Assembly (NCBI GenBank): GCA_049841135.1
Contig: JASGHK010000008.1
Coordinates: 1,054,001-1,118,000 of the forward strand
Source: JACRCT01 sp049841135
Lineage (GTDB): Bacteria; Myxococcota; Myxococcia; Myxococcales; UBA5297
Length of the DNA: 64,000 bases
Reading direction: 5' to 3'
In this document: one piece after another, positions 28,992 through 38,800 of the stretch
How positions within the stretch are numbered: the stretch's first letter is position 1
Layout: each line of letters starts with the position of its first letter
The notes under the pieces: generated by a model
Database searches by the model: none
The model's input: only the letters and a program-made list of their open reading frames with translations
What the model was told of the DNA's origin: nothing
Made by a program: the position numbers and the translations under genes

Positions 28992-30143
28992 ATGAAACGA
29001 ACCATTCAGCGCCCCAAGAGCGTTCTGAAGAAGCTGCAATCCTCGCTCGCGAAGGCCCTCCCCGAGGGGTTGCCAGCCGAGCTGACTCGCTTCTATGAGG
29101 CGGGCGACGGGAGGTCCTTCACGCTCGAGTTCGATCGAGAGAAGGAGACGGCGACCATCGAGGGGCTGATGGGGATGTTCGGCGGCGAGTTCCGGCCGCC
29201 CACGGTGGTGAAGGACCTCGAGGACGCGGACGAGGCGCTCAACGACGGGCCCTTTCAGGACGTCTTCTACAACCAGGAGCTGGATCTCGAGGACGCTGGG
29301 CGCGCTCGCCTGAATCTCTTGCTGCGCCTCAAGCTGGTGTCGAGCCTCGCCGGCGAGTCGGCGGCCATCGGCATCGACCTCTACGGCGGGAAGAGGCCGC
29401 AGCTGTACTACGTGCAGGACGCGTGCGACGCGTGGCCGCTCGCGCTCGGCTTCGGCGAGTTCGTCGGCTGGTTCGAGAAGTTCGGCGGTCGCCGCTGGTA
29501 CTTCGCGTTCCTCGACGCCAAGGCCGAGCGGGGCATGAACATCGACCTGCCCCGTGAGTTCGACGCCTCCATGGCCGGCTTCGCGGAGGAGGAGGTCGCC
29601 CCGCTGCGCGCCCGGTTCGCTCGTCCGGCGAAGCCCAGGGAGGCGAAGAAGGCGGCCCAGCCGACGAAGGCCGCTGCGGCGGTGGAGCCCAAGGCGCCGA
29701 AGGGCGCCGTGGATGCGAAGAGCATCCAGCGCTGGCCCCTCGAGCTCCCTCCGATGAAGGCGCCGTACCTGGCCGATCCCTGGCAGCGCGATCACGACGC
29801 GCTCCTGACGTTGGGCACCGAGTCGGTGGGGCGGGCTGAAACCATCGCCCTGGTGACCCGCGGAGTCCGCGACGTGCTCGGCAAGAAGAAGTGGGCAGAG
29901 CTCCGGTGGGCCGCCGTCCTCCTGGCCTCCGAGGCGCTGACCGAGGACGAGATCGTCAAGCTGGTGGAGCTCTACATGCCGGCGGACGCGCTCGCCGTCC
30001 TCACCAAGCTTCGCCGGTGGAAGGCGACCAAGCTCGAGCAGCTCGCCGAGGGCACGAAGTACGGCTGGAAGAAGAAGGCCGTGCCACCCCACGTCAGCCA
30101 GACGTTCGCGGAGGCCGCGGCGAAGCTGAAGGCGAAGGGCTGA
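28992..30143 (+). CDS. Protein of unknown function, possible SUKH (SMI1/KNR4-like) domain
   Basis: 383 residues, cytoplasmic (no signal or membrane segment). The first 200 residues begin KSVLKKLQSSLAKALPEGLP and continue LTRFYEAGDGRSFTLEF, followed later by VYYVQDACDAWPLALGFGEF; the order and the 'LP..L..FY...DG' opening resemble SUKH immunity/adaptor domains, but the match is by eye only. An Ala/Lys/Pro-rich linker (about 215-245) leads to a helical C-terminal domain (VTRGVRDVLGKKKWAELRW). SUKH proteins often serve as immunity proteins or adaptors. It lies at the border of the lower-GC defence island. No toxin gene is adjacent, so a toxin-immunity role is not supported directly. Confidence 0.6.
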   Translation: MKRTIQRPKSVLKKLQSSLAKALPEGLPAELTRFYEAGDGRSFTLEFDREKETATIEGLMGMFGGEFRPPTVVKDLEDADEALNDGPFQDVFYNQELDLEDAGRARLNLLLRLKLVSSLAGESAAIGIDLYGGKRPQLYYVQDACDAWPLALGFGEFVGWFEKFGGRRWYFAFLDAKAERGMNIDLPREFDASMAGFAEEEVAPLRARFARPAKPREAKKAAQPTKAAAAVEPKAPKGAVDAKSIQRWPLELPPMKAPYLADPWQRDHDALLTLGTESVGRAETIALVTRGVRDVLGKKKWAELRWAAVLLASEALTEDEIVKLVELYMPADALAVLTKLRRWKATKLEQLAEGTKYGWKKKAVPPHVSQTFAEAAAKLKAKG

Positions 30144-30240
30144 GCGCGGGGAATTGGCCGAGGCCGGCAGTGACAGGCTGCTGAACCATCACGCCGTGAA
30201 ACCTAACCGATGGAGAGCCGTAGGGGCCTCTCGCAGGGCG

Positions 30241-30504
30241 CTACTTTTGCGTCTCTTCGCACAGACACTCGCCAATGAACTCAGGACAATGAGATGGCAT
30301 GGCATTTGGCGGCAATCCTGCGCACTTGCGTTCGCAATACTTCCAATCCACACAAGCATCGCTCCTTCGCCACCAAATGAAGATTAGTGCCGTCAGTGCC
30401 AAAACAGCGCATCCGATAATCAGCGCATAGCGCGCTGCCGTCTTGGGCTGCTCGGCGCTGGGCTTCGGGATGACGACCGGTTCCTGCTTCTTGGTCACTG
30501 ACAT
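30241..30504 (-). CDS. Small membrane protein with Cys-rich tail
   Basis: 87 residues, no family recognised. A short Pro/Lys-rich cytoplasmic start (MSVTKKQEPVVIPKPSAEQ) is followed by one membrane helix (YALIIGCAVLALTALIFIWW) and an exported tail with six Cys (ACVDWKYCERKCAGLPP, SHCPEFIGECLCEE), likely disulfide-bonded. GC content and codon use are clearly lower than in the neighbours, which suggests transfer. The ATG at 30502-30504 has GGAAGGGGG upstream. Confidence 0.6.
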   Translation of the reverse strand: MSVTKKQEPVVIPKPSAEQPKTAARYALIIGCAVLALTALIFIWWRRSDACVDWKYCERKCAGLPPNAMPSHCPEFIGECLCEETQK

Positions 30505-30637
30505 GTGCCCCCTTCCGGACTGCGAGCGAAGGCCGAGTTGAGCCAAGGCCCACACCTTGAGTCAACCCCGGGCCTTCGTAAGCAAAGCGCGCGCGCCCGG
30601 CGGTCCGAGAAGAATTCGCTAGCGAAATCTTCTCCTC

Positions 30638-31447
30638 TCAGCCCGGCACCGCCCGGAACACCTTCGCCCGGTGCCAGGCCAGGTAGGTCCGGTGCTCGTC
30701 CTCGAGCACTCGCACCTTGAGGGCCGAGTTCACCGACAGCGCCCGCCGGTCGTCCGCCGACAGCGCCGGGGAGATGCGGATGCGCCCGTCGTCCTCAAAG
30801 GTGATGAAGCCGCGGTCGAAGGCGGCGTCCAGGTGCACCGCCAAGAGCAGCCCGTTGTAGACGTCGAGCCGCTCGGCGTCGGTGGCGCAGTCGGCCCAGG
30901 GCTTGACGTGGCTCGCCCGGAGCAGCTCGCGCACTGTCAGGCCGGTCACCGCGCAGCGCCCGTCCCAGTAGTCCAGGAGGCCCTCGCGGAAGACGTCCTG
31001 GCCCACCCGCTGGACGACCAGGCGCTCGACCTCGGTGAGCTTGGGCAGCGCGGCGGTCTTGGCCTCGAAGGACTCGAGCAGCTTGTTGGGCAGGCTCCGC
31101 GAGAGCTGGAAGGCGCGGCGCAGGGTGTGGTGCAGCGTCGCGATGTCCGGGACGGCGAGCGCCTCGCACGCGCCGGAAGGTAGCGGCAGCGCGCCTCCCG
31201 CGGGCTGGGCGCCGAGCGCCTTGGCCACGTTCGCCTGCGAGAGTGCGAGGAGGATCGGGCCGCCCTCGATGGCGGACAGCCAGATCTTCAGCGGCGCATG
31301 CGTGCTGGTGAAGGCGAGCCAGCCGTCGTGGACCGCCTGGTTGCAGTCGAAGCCGTTGTCCACCGCGGCCTTCTCGAGGCGGCTGGCGAGGGCGGGGTGC
31401 AGGGGCACGCTCGGCTCCTTGGGCAAGAGGCGAGCGCCATTGGACAC
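30638..31447 (-). CDS. HNH endonuclease (restriction type), first copy
   Basis: 269 residues from the GTG at 31445-31447. The C-terminal HNH_2-type nuclease has RCAVTGLTVRELLRASHVKP, then W-x(4)-ATDAERLDVYNGLLL and HLDAAFDRGFITFED, supplying the HNH catalytic His, the structural residues and the terminal Asp/Phe pattern of bacterial restriction HNH enzymes. The N-terminal 120 residues (HPALASRLEKAAVDNGFDC) are likely a DNA- or partner-binding domain. The reading frame stays open through the 21-bp repeat array upstream, but I start after it because the repeat reads like low-complexity sequence. It is the distal gene of the helicase/methyltransferase island. Confidence 0.8.
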   Translation of the reverse strand: MSNGARLLPKEPSVPLHPALASRLEKAAVDNGFDCNQAVHDGWLAFTSTHAPLKIWLSAIEGGPILLALSQANVAKALGAQPAGGALPLPSGACEALAVPDIATLHHTLRRAFQLSRSLPNKLLESFEAKTAALPKLTEVERLVVQRVGQDVFREGLLDYWDGRCAVTGLTVRELLRASHVKPWADCATDAERLDVYNGLLLAVHLDAAFDRGFITFEDDGRIRISPALSADDRRALSVNSALKVRVLEDEHRTYLAWHRAKVFRAVPG

Positions 31448-31757
31448 CGAACCACCGCCCGCCGCGAGCCCCCCTCGATCCGCCGCGAGCCCCCCTCGAT
31501 CCGCCGCGAGCCCCCCTCGATCCGCCGCGAGCCCCCCTCGATCCGCACCGAACTCCCCTCGATCCGCAGCGCCCCCTCGATCCGCGCGAACCCCCGTCGA
31601 TCCGCGCGAACCCCCGTCGATCCGCGGCGAACCCCCGTCGATCCGCGGCGAACCCCCGTCGATCCGCGGCGAACCCCCGTCGATCTGCGGCGAACCCCTG
31701 TCGATCTGCGGCGAACCCCCGACCCGCAGCACCTCCCTCGGTCTGCGGAGGTTCTCA
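31448..31757. repeat. 21-bp tandem repeat array between two island genes
   Basis: About thirteen copies of a 21-bp unit from 31455 to 31735. The left block has the form GAGCCCCCCTCGATCCGCCGC, the right block GAACCCCCGTCGATCCGCGGC, with two disturbed units between. The unit length is a multiple of three, so frames stay open across it in both directions (for example GGLAADR repeats on the minus strand), and the array could extend the HNH protein at its N-terminus. Confidence 0.85.
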
Positions 31758-32529
31758 TCAATCTCCGACGAACGCTGCGCGGCTACCCTTCGCCAGACTT
31801 ACTGCATGGCAGGCGAAGAAGACTCGGTTTGCCCAGAAGGGGGCGTCCGCGTACTTGGGGTGCTTGTCTACGACGGCCTTGACCTCCGGGTAGCGGTTCA
31901 ACAGGTCATGGACGTCAAACATCCCGGACACCCTGGATATCCCTGTCGGTGATGGCAGTCGTAGTTTGAGGTGAGGGACTTTCAGATTGGCCGCCTTGAG
32001 TGCTGCTTCGAAGACTCCTTCAGCGACCCTACCCGCGGTTACAAGGTGGGCGAAGCTCCAACTCCGGCAGCATCTCGGACCACACGCGGATGGACTCCTC
32101 GACCAAGCCATCCTCCTGTGTCTTGTTGCTGTCCTTGCCGTCGACCTGCGACCAAAGGACTGCGTTCGAGACGCCGCAGGCTTCCGGGTCGTGGCCGAAT
32201 GCCGCTTCGACCGCCAATTTGAGGCTGCCGTCGTCCCATGGGCCGACCCCGACGTCGCCAGCACTGGAGCCCAGCCGCCTGATCTGACCCCGCACGTCGT
32301 TCATCAGCAACTTCGTGCGATACGCAGCGTTGGTCGCAGAAAGGTTCTGCGCCTCGGCCACCACGAGCGTCCGGTTCCACCTCTTCGGCAGGTACGGAAC
32401 GTAGGGCACCGCCACGACGGCCCTGCCCTTCTCCAGAACGTGGCGAAGGCAAACCGCTGACAGCGCCTCGAGCACATCTCGCATCGCAACACCTTGACCC
32501 GTCGAGCAATCACGTTTGCCGCACGCCAC
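31758..32529 (-). CDS. Possible uracil-DNA-glycosylase-like protein (one frameshift)
   Basis: About 256 residues after removing one base in the plus-strand GAAGCTC at 32052-32058. Features that recall the UDG superfamily are NRTLVVAEAQNLSAT near the start (compare VxGxAPG), the central VTAGRVAEGVFEAA (compare ALGxxA), and HLKLRLPSPTGISRVSGMFD near the end (compare HPSP). None is an exact match, so a catalytically altered or merely similar fold is possible. It lies between two HNH genes, 29 bases after the upstream one, in the same orientation as the island operon. In an island with a DNA methyltransferase, a base-recognition protein would make sense; this is inference. Confidence 0.45.
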
Positions 32530-32558
32530 CGGTCTAGCGGCCTCATCGTGCGGCAGGG

Positions 32559-33512
32559 CTAGCGCGCCGCCTCGCGTCGCTTCCTCAGTGCCACCTTTGA
32601 GGGCCGGAACCGCACCTCGCTCGGTTCGGTGAGCCGCTTCCCGCGCAGCTCTTCATAAACGGTCCCGCCGAGCACACGATCGAGGTCCAAGGTGAGCGTT
32701 CGCGGGTCTATGGTGATGAGGTTCAGGTCGAAGAGCTTGTGAACATCTGCGCGGAGCAGCAGTCCGTTCTGCACATGGTCGGTCCTGGTGCCATTGTAGG
32801 GGGTGATGTGCGCCGCCTCGAGGGCTGCCTCGGCGTCGCAGCCGGTGACCGCGCACCTGCAGGCATAGGCTTGGAGCACCGCCTCTCTGAACGCCGCTTG
32901 GCCTGGCCGGACTGTGACGTCCTGGCTCCGTCGTGCGCGCTCATCCTGCGTCGATACCGGTGGCATCCACGCGGGTCCTGCTTCACCCCGTCGCGAATGT
33001 GGCGGCGCTACCTCTCGCGCGCAGTAGCCGGGGTCGGGCAAGGAGCGCCCATTCGCATGCCGAAGAAATTCGAGCGCGGCCTGAGAATGCGATTCCTTCC
33101 AGGTGTAGCCCGAGCGTGCGCGGGCGGCCTGAGCCAAGAGCGCGAAGTGACTGTCCCGAAGGACGGGCCAGATCGCCTCGAACCTGGCCAGGGGGATCTT
33201 GGCCAGCGTCGAGGTCGGCACCGAGCGATACCGGCCCGAGTTACCGAGTTCCACGCCGGCTGGGAGGGTTCTGATCGCGCTCTTGTCCACGAACACACCC
33301 ACACCAGCTCTCGTCACAACCAAGACTTCGATGGGTCCGAGATTCAGCCGTAGCAGCTTGTCGTCGTCGCGATAGGTGAGTCCCCAGCCGCTTGGCGCGA
33401 GCCTGCTGCACTCCTCAATGGAATCAGCGAGCGCATTCACGACGGAGCGCTCTTCTAGGAGCGCCGGAAGGCGGTCGGCATGGCGTTGGTTTGCCCTACG
33501 CGGCTTGAGCAT
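32559..33512 (-). CDS. HNH endonuclease (restriction type), second copy
   Basis: 317 residues. The C-terminal nuclease domain reads CRCAVTGCDAEAALEAAHIT then PYNGTRTDHVQNGLLLRADV and HKLFDLNLITIDP, the standard HNH_2 pattern with the zinc-type Cys, the catalytic His pair and the Asn. The N-terminal 220 residues (starts MLKPRRANQRHADRLPALLE) are not recognised. It is not a close copy of the HNH protein at 30638: only the nuclease domain corresponds. It follows the methyltransferase fragment by 68 bases. Confidence 0.8.
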   Translation of the reverse strand: MLKPRRANQRHADRLPALLEERSVVNALADSIEECSRLAPSGWGLTYRDDDKLLRLNLGPIEVLVVTRAGVGVFVDKSAIRTLPAGVELGNSGRYRSVPTSTLAKIPLARFEAIWPVLRDSHFALLAQAARARSGYTWKESHSQAALEFLRHANGRSLPDPGYCAREVAPPHSRRGEAGPAWMPPVSTQDERARRSQDVTVRPGQAAFREAVLQAYACRCAVTGCDAEAALEAAHITPYNGTRTDHVQNGLLLRADVHKLFDLNLITIDPRTLTLDLDRVLGGTVYEELRGKRLTEPSEVRFRPSKVALRKRREAAR

Positions 33513-33580
33513 TCGTTCCCCCTCCAGGAGTTACGGAAGACCTTCGCTCGATGTGCGCCGGCGATCAGCGCAGCCCGAGG

Positions 33581-33964
33581 TCATTCGTTCCCACGCGCCG
33601 ATCGCGCCTTCTTCCTCGTATCCGGGTGCGCCACACGCGGGTCCGCGGGCGGCGGGTCGAGCCGGGTCTGGTACGGCTTGCCGGTGCGCGCCGCCTCGGC
33701 CATGGCGTCGTAGACCTCGAGTATGACGCGCTTGGTCCGGTACTCGCCGTGGGCCTTGTCGTCGTTCTTGCGGACGATGGGGAAGGTGTCCATCACGTAG
33801 GCGGTGTCGTCACGCGAGAGGCCGTAGAGGTGGAAGAACGCGGCGTCCAGCTCGGCGCGGAGCAGGAAGCGGCGCTCGGGGTCCCAGCGGAAGGGAGGGC
33901 CGTCGTAGCCGACGTCCTTGGCGAAGGGCTCGAGGTCCCAGGCGGTGAAGGGCCGTTCTCGTGT
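33581..33964 (-). pseudogene. Duplicated 3' end of a DNA methyltransferase gene
   Basis: A 125-codon fragment without a start, in frame from a TGA near 33977. It reads RYTRERPFTAWDLEPFAKDV, then PERRFLLRAELDAAFFHLYG and YVMDTFPIVRKNDDKAHGEY, ending PDTRKKARSARGNE and a stop. The part from YVMDTFPIVRKND to PPPADPRVAH is nearly identical to an internal part of the full methyltransferase upstream (35832-40407), after which the two differ. It is either the original 3' end of that gene, displaced by insertion of the ATPase and an alternative tail, or a silent C-terminal cassette. Confidence 0.8.
33636..33799 (-). repeat. 164-bp direct repeat, distal copy (inside methyltransferase fragment)
   Basis: Aligns without gaps to 36478-36641, with six mismatches by eye (about 96% identical). 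Same orientation, 2842 bases apart. Recombination between the copies would delete the ATPase gene and exchange the methyltransferase C-terminus. Confidence 0.92.
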
Positions 33965-35874
33965 GTACCTGGTCCATTGAAATCACAGAATCTCGCATCA
34001 ACAGTCGACGCTCGGCCGGGGCGCCGCCAATCTCGAGGATCGCCCAAGGCTTCTTGCAGAGTTCGTCAGGTGGGCGCGTCGTAGTCGTAATGATGTACTG
34101 AAAGCTCGGAGCCTCGCCTTCGAGGCCCTCGGCGAATCGGAATATTGGGTGGTACGCACTCAGGCCAAGGTCTGCCTCGCGTGGACTGTCGTGGAGCAGG
34201 AAGGCCGGGACGTGAGTCGCACCCTCTACGCTTGCGCACAGTGCGGCGAGGTCAAAGGCGAGGACCTTGAGCGAGTCGATCGCGGGCGTGGACCGCTCCC
34301 CGCCGAGGTCAATCCTCAGGTGGAGTCCATTGCCATCGAGGGTTACCTTCCCCGCCGCGGTGGGTCCCACGAGAACTCGGACGATTACATCAAACAACTC
34401 CCCAATTCTCGCGAAAACAGCTGCCCCCTTGTTCCGATGCACAGCCGCGAGTTCGCGCTTCCTCTCGATTTCTTCGACGATGCGCTCGCTCTTGGCGGCA
34501 AACATGTCGCGTTCCGCAATGAGGGCCGCGAGCCGCTCCGCGTCGTCTATCAGGCGTCGGGTCGAGTACCAGGCTTCCCGTCGCTCATCGGCCGACCTCT
34601 CTGCAGCACGCACCTGCTCGCCCAGATCGTCCGCCTCTTTCTGGGCGAAGCTCCGCCTCCGCCAATAGCTGCGGCTCTTGCCGCTCGGCTTCCTCCAGTT
34701 CTCGCTGCTCTTCAGCGAGGTCACTCTGGAGTTTCTCGAAGCGCCTTCGCACCTCCGCAAGGTCCGGCAGCTTTTTGGAGAGTTTGCAGCCCTCGACGAG
34801 AGCGCGATCGAGCGGAACCTCACAGATCTCGCAATGCGGATGCTCCGCGGAATGCACCTTGAAACTGAGTCCCGGAATTTCTCCTCGCATTTTCGCCACG
34901 AGCTTCTTGCGCTGCGGAATCGTCGCTTGAAGCTTTACGAGTTCTGTCGTGGCCAGCCTGGCACGCTCCTCCGCTGCCAACCTCGCCGCACGAAGCGAGG
35001 CAGGGGCGTTCGGGTTCGAAGCCAGATTAACGTGCGCGAACTTTGCAAGCCTCTCGCGCGCTGTCTTGCGGAATAGCTCGACCGCCAACACATCAGCAGG
35101 GAGGCTCTCGAGTTCTAGCCCAAGTGCGACACCAAGTGCCGCTCGCTCCCGATCCGCAGCCCATGCGCGACTCGCGCGTTCGCTTCCAGCCCGGTCGCGC
35201 TCTTGTTCGAGCCGCTGGATCTCGGCGCGAATGGCGAACTCCTCCGGGCTTGATGCCCCGACCAGTGCGCGGAGGACTTCAAGGGTCTTCTCTCCCGACC
35301 AGCCTCGCACCGGTGACCCTGAGGCAGATGCCTTCGCCCTCCAGTCGAGAGCGCCACCGAACCGACATTCCTGATCTCGGGTGAGCCACGCGAGAGCAGC
35401 GCGCCACGCGACGTTCGCGCGCTCCCCAGGCACCAACGCGGCGACCTCCTCGGAGAGCATCTGGCTCTCGACTGCCTTGAGGAAGCTGGAAATCCCATTT
35501 GAGTCCCCCTCGACGGCGACGAATTGGTCAAGCGTGACGTCAGGCATGGCGCTGTTCATGCCCGAGAATCCGAGAGGCCGAATGATCGCCCAGGGCCTCC
35601 CATCCAGCACCACTTCGACTCCTACCAATCCATCTTTGAAAGCGAAGATGATGCGATCGCGTTGGCCGTCAGGCGCAAAGCGATCTTCGCCGAGGCAGTA
35701 TCGAAGAAGCCTGCAGAAGAGCGTCTTCCCCGCGCCGTGCCCAAGGCTACCCGCCAAGTCCTCGGAGCCTCCGCGGTCTGCAGGGTCCGGAGACCAGACG
35801 ATGTTAAGGCCGGGGCGCAGCCGAAGATCCCTCAAGACAGTCCTTGGTTCGCTCCAGATGACGAGCCGACGCAC
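33810..35874 (-). CDS. Rad50/SMC-like ATPase of the defence island (one frameshift)
   Basis: About 687 residues of open frame after removing one base in the plus-strand GAAGCTC at 34647-34653. The N-terminus has a P-loop GHGAGKTLFCRLLRYCLGED after a short strand (LRPGLNIVWSPD). Long coiled-coil helices follow (LEQERDRAGSERASRAWAA) with a Cys-x2-Cys turn, HPHCEICEVPLD, placed like the zinc hook of Rad50. The C-terminal part has LKVLAFDLAALCASVEG and FLLHDSPREADLG, matching the D-loop region of SMC-type ATPases. The recognisable protein ends near 33965; the last 50 codons run into the methyltransferase fragment in another frame, so the original stop may have been lost. Its start overlaps the methyltransferase end by 43 bases. 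Confidence 0.72.
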
Positions 35875-38800
35875 CCAAAAAGCGAGGCTCGCGCTGCGCG
35901 CCGTTCGATCCTGAGCCGGAGCCTCTGCGACCGAAGCATTTCAAGCTGCCTTGCCATCGACCACCCCCGGACTTCCGTTGGCAGTAGCTTTAGAACCTGA
36001 GCATTGGTCTTCTTCCCCACGGCCATCACCGCGACTTGTGCTCTGCCGTCTGGCCAGCCGCTCGTCACCGCGGCTTCGATGCCAGGCCCCGGCGCCCAAG
36101 TGCCCGCCTGATTGTTCTCCATCAATAGACCGCTGGCACGCAGGTGGCGTACTGCTACTCCCCACGCGCGATCTACCTGCTGAACAAGAAATGCCATATT
36201 CGATGGCAACGGAGCCGCGTCATCACCAACCACTCGCTGCCAAGCAGCCTTTTCCGTTCCATCCAGCAAAAGGCTCGTGAGGCGAGGCTCAAGTACGAGC
36301 ATGGCGGCGAGCCTTACCTGCCGGGCCGGAGTCGCTACACCGAACGCCTTGAGAACCGCGGCAAGCGCCGCTCCAGCGTCGCCATCGCCCGTCACATGCG
36401 CCCAAGCACCATCTGGTAGAGACTTCCAATCGATTCTTGGCTGGATTGCCCGAAGGCGCCGGGGCGCATGCGCAACTCGCGGGTCCGCGGGCGGCGGGTC
36501 AAGCCGGGTCTGGTACGGCTTGCCGGTGCGCGCCGCCTCAGCCATGGCGTCGTAGACCTCGAGGATGACGCGCTTGGTCCGGTACTCTCCGTGGGCCTTC
36601 TCGTCGTTCTTGCGGACGATAGGGAAGGTGTCCATCACGTATTCGAGTTCTTCGTGCGTGAGGTTGAAGAAATCCCGAGCGACACAAGCATCGACTTCAC
36701 ACCTGATAAGCCATCGCCTTTCTTCATCGAGTTCGCCTGGAACACCGCTAGAACCATCAAAAGGAGGCGCCCATCCCTCTCTGGCCAGATGATGCCAGAA
36801 TGCGGTCATCTCCGGACCCGTGCAAACCAAACGCGCCGCCAAACCTACAAGCCGGCGTCCTCGCGGGTCGTTCGCGTCGCACCGAGGAAATGGAAGGCTG
36901 TCCAAGATCGTGTTGGTGATGTGAAGGCTGACCTTCTTTCTCGCCAAGAAGTCCATGGGAAAGGAGTTCGCTACGGACAGCCAGACCAGGTATGCCCACT
37001 CAAAGCCAGGAGGAAAGCTCACAGTCGGAACCGTATTGCCGCAGACAGTTCCAGGCGGAATAAGCGTAGCCACCAGGGTTCGTTCATTCGTAGGACCAGT
37101 AATATTGCAGAAGCCTACACGATAGAGTTCTGTGCGTTGGCCAAGTTTCTCAGGCAAGTTGCCTTCCGCGATATACCACTGCGGAGCAATCCTCTTGTCC
37201 GCCGCCCCAAAGCGAAGTTCGGGCCAATCGGCGGCGCGTCCGCGACCAGACCGATACGCCTTGGCACGGTGGTCAAACGCATCGACCATCCGACCTTCGT
37301 AAACCGGAATGCCTTGGGGGCCCTCCACGAACCGATGGCGGTCGATTGTCATGTCCACCTCTCGCATATGCTCCCTCAAGGGAGGGCCGGCAAACTCATC
37401 GCCGAAGGTGGGGGCCGCTCCGTACATTTTCGACGCGATCGCCACATCAAACGACGATGAGAATTCCATCAAAGCGAGCGCGTCGGGACTGAAAGCTCGG
37501 ACAAGCTCTACTGGCATCTCAAAGCTTGCATGCCTTGCAACGACTTGAAGTTCAGAGAACGTGCAAATATTGAACGCTGCGCGAAAGGAGGCGGTCGTGC
37601 CACCCATTCGCGCTGAATAGAGAGCGAACTTCTGGCCCCGATGAACGCCAGGGAACCAGATACCCTCCGAGTTTTCGAAGCCCCAGAGTGATTGCAGAGC
37701 ATGATGTTCAAAGAGGTCTTTGCGAATCATCATACTGTTAGCCCCGTTGTAGAACGCCTCAGGGACTATTTGTGCTGCACTTCCGCGCGGCCCCGTGAAG
37801 TACAAGGCGACCTCTACAAACATTCGATAGACGTTCAAATCGCCTTTGCCGAGATTGCCTGGGGCGAATAGCGTGAAACGTCCGCTGTTCTTGATGAAAT
37901 GGATGCATCCGTACAGCTTTCGGCAGCTCTTGTTCCAGGCTTGAGCAATGTTTAGATCAACAAGAAGACGTCGAACGAGTTCTGCCTCGCCCTTCGCATC
38001 CTGGAATCGGATTTCAGGCTCATAGACAGCAAAGAACTCTTTTGCTGCGGGCGTCAGTTCGTCCCAAGGCGGATTCCCGAGCACCACATCGAACCCTCCC
38101 TTCGCGAACACCTGCGGGAACACCAGGTGCCAGTGGAAGAACGAGTACTGCCGGGCCAGCTCCTCGGTGACCTGCCGCGTCAGCGGCGGCACACTCCCCT
38201 GCCCGTCCCGAATCTGCCGCCAGACGTCGTTGGTCGGCGCCGCGCTCGCCTCCGCGTCCGCCTCCTCCGTGCCGGGCTTCTTCTTCTTCGGCCACACGAA
38301 CGCCGCGCACCACGAGTCGGCGATGAACTTCTGGTGATGGAACTCCGCCGACCGGAGGATCTCGTCCCACCACGCCTGCTTGCTCGCCAGCTCCTCGACG
38401 CTCGCGTCCGAGGCCGCGTCGAGCCTCGCCACCTTCTGCGCGACCATCTCCGCCTCGTCCTGCGCCGGCTTCGACCACAGGGTCGCCATGTCGCGCTGGC
38501 CCTTGGCCGCCGCCTTGTTCCTCTTCTTGAGCGCGCTGGCGATCTTCTTGTCGTCGCCCTCGATGGCCTCCCACGCCACGTCGGGAATCCCCTTGGCCAT
38601 CAACTCCGGCGTGGTCCCGATGAGCGAGTTGCCCTGCTGGATGTGCGAGTCCAGGAAGGTGAGCGGCCGGCCGGGCTCGACGGCCTCCATCCAGAGGCTG
38701 ACCCGGCACAGCTCGACCGCCATCGGGTTCAGATCCACCCCGAAGATGCACCGCCCGACCACCTGCCGCAGCGCGTGCCGGTACTCCGCCGCCGAGGGCG

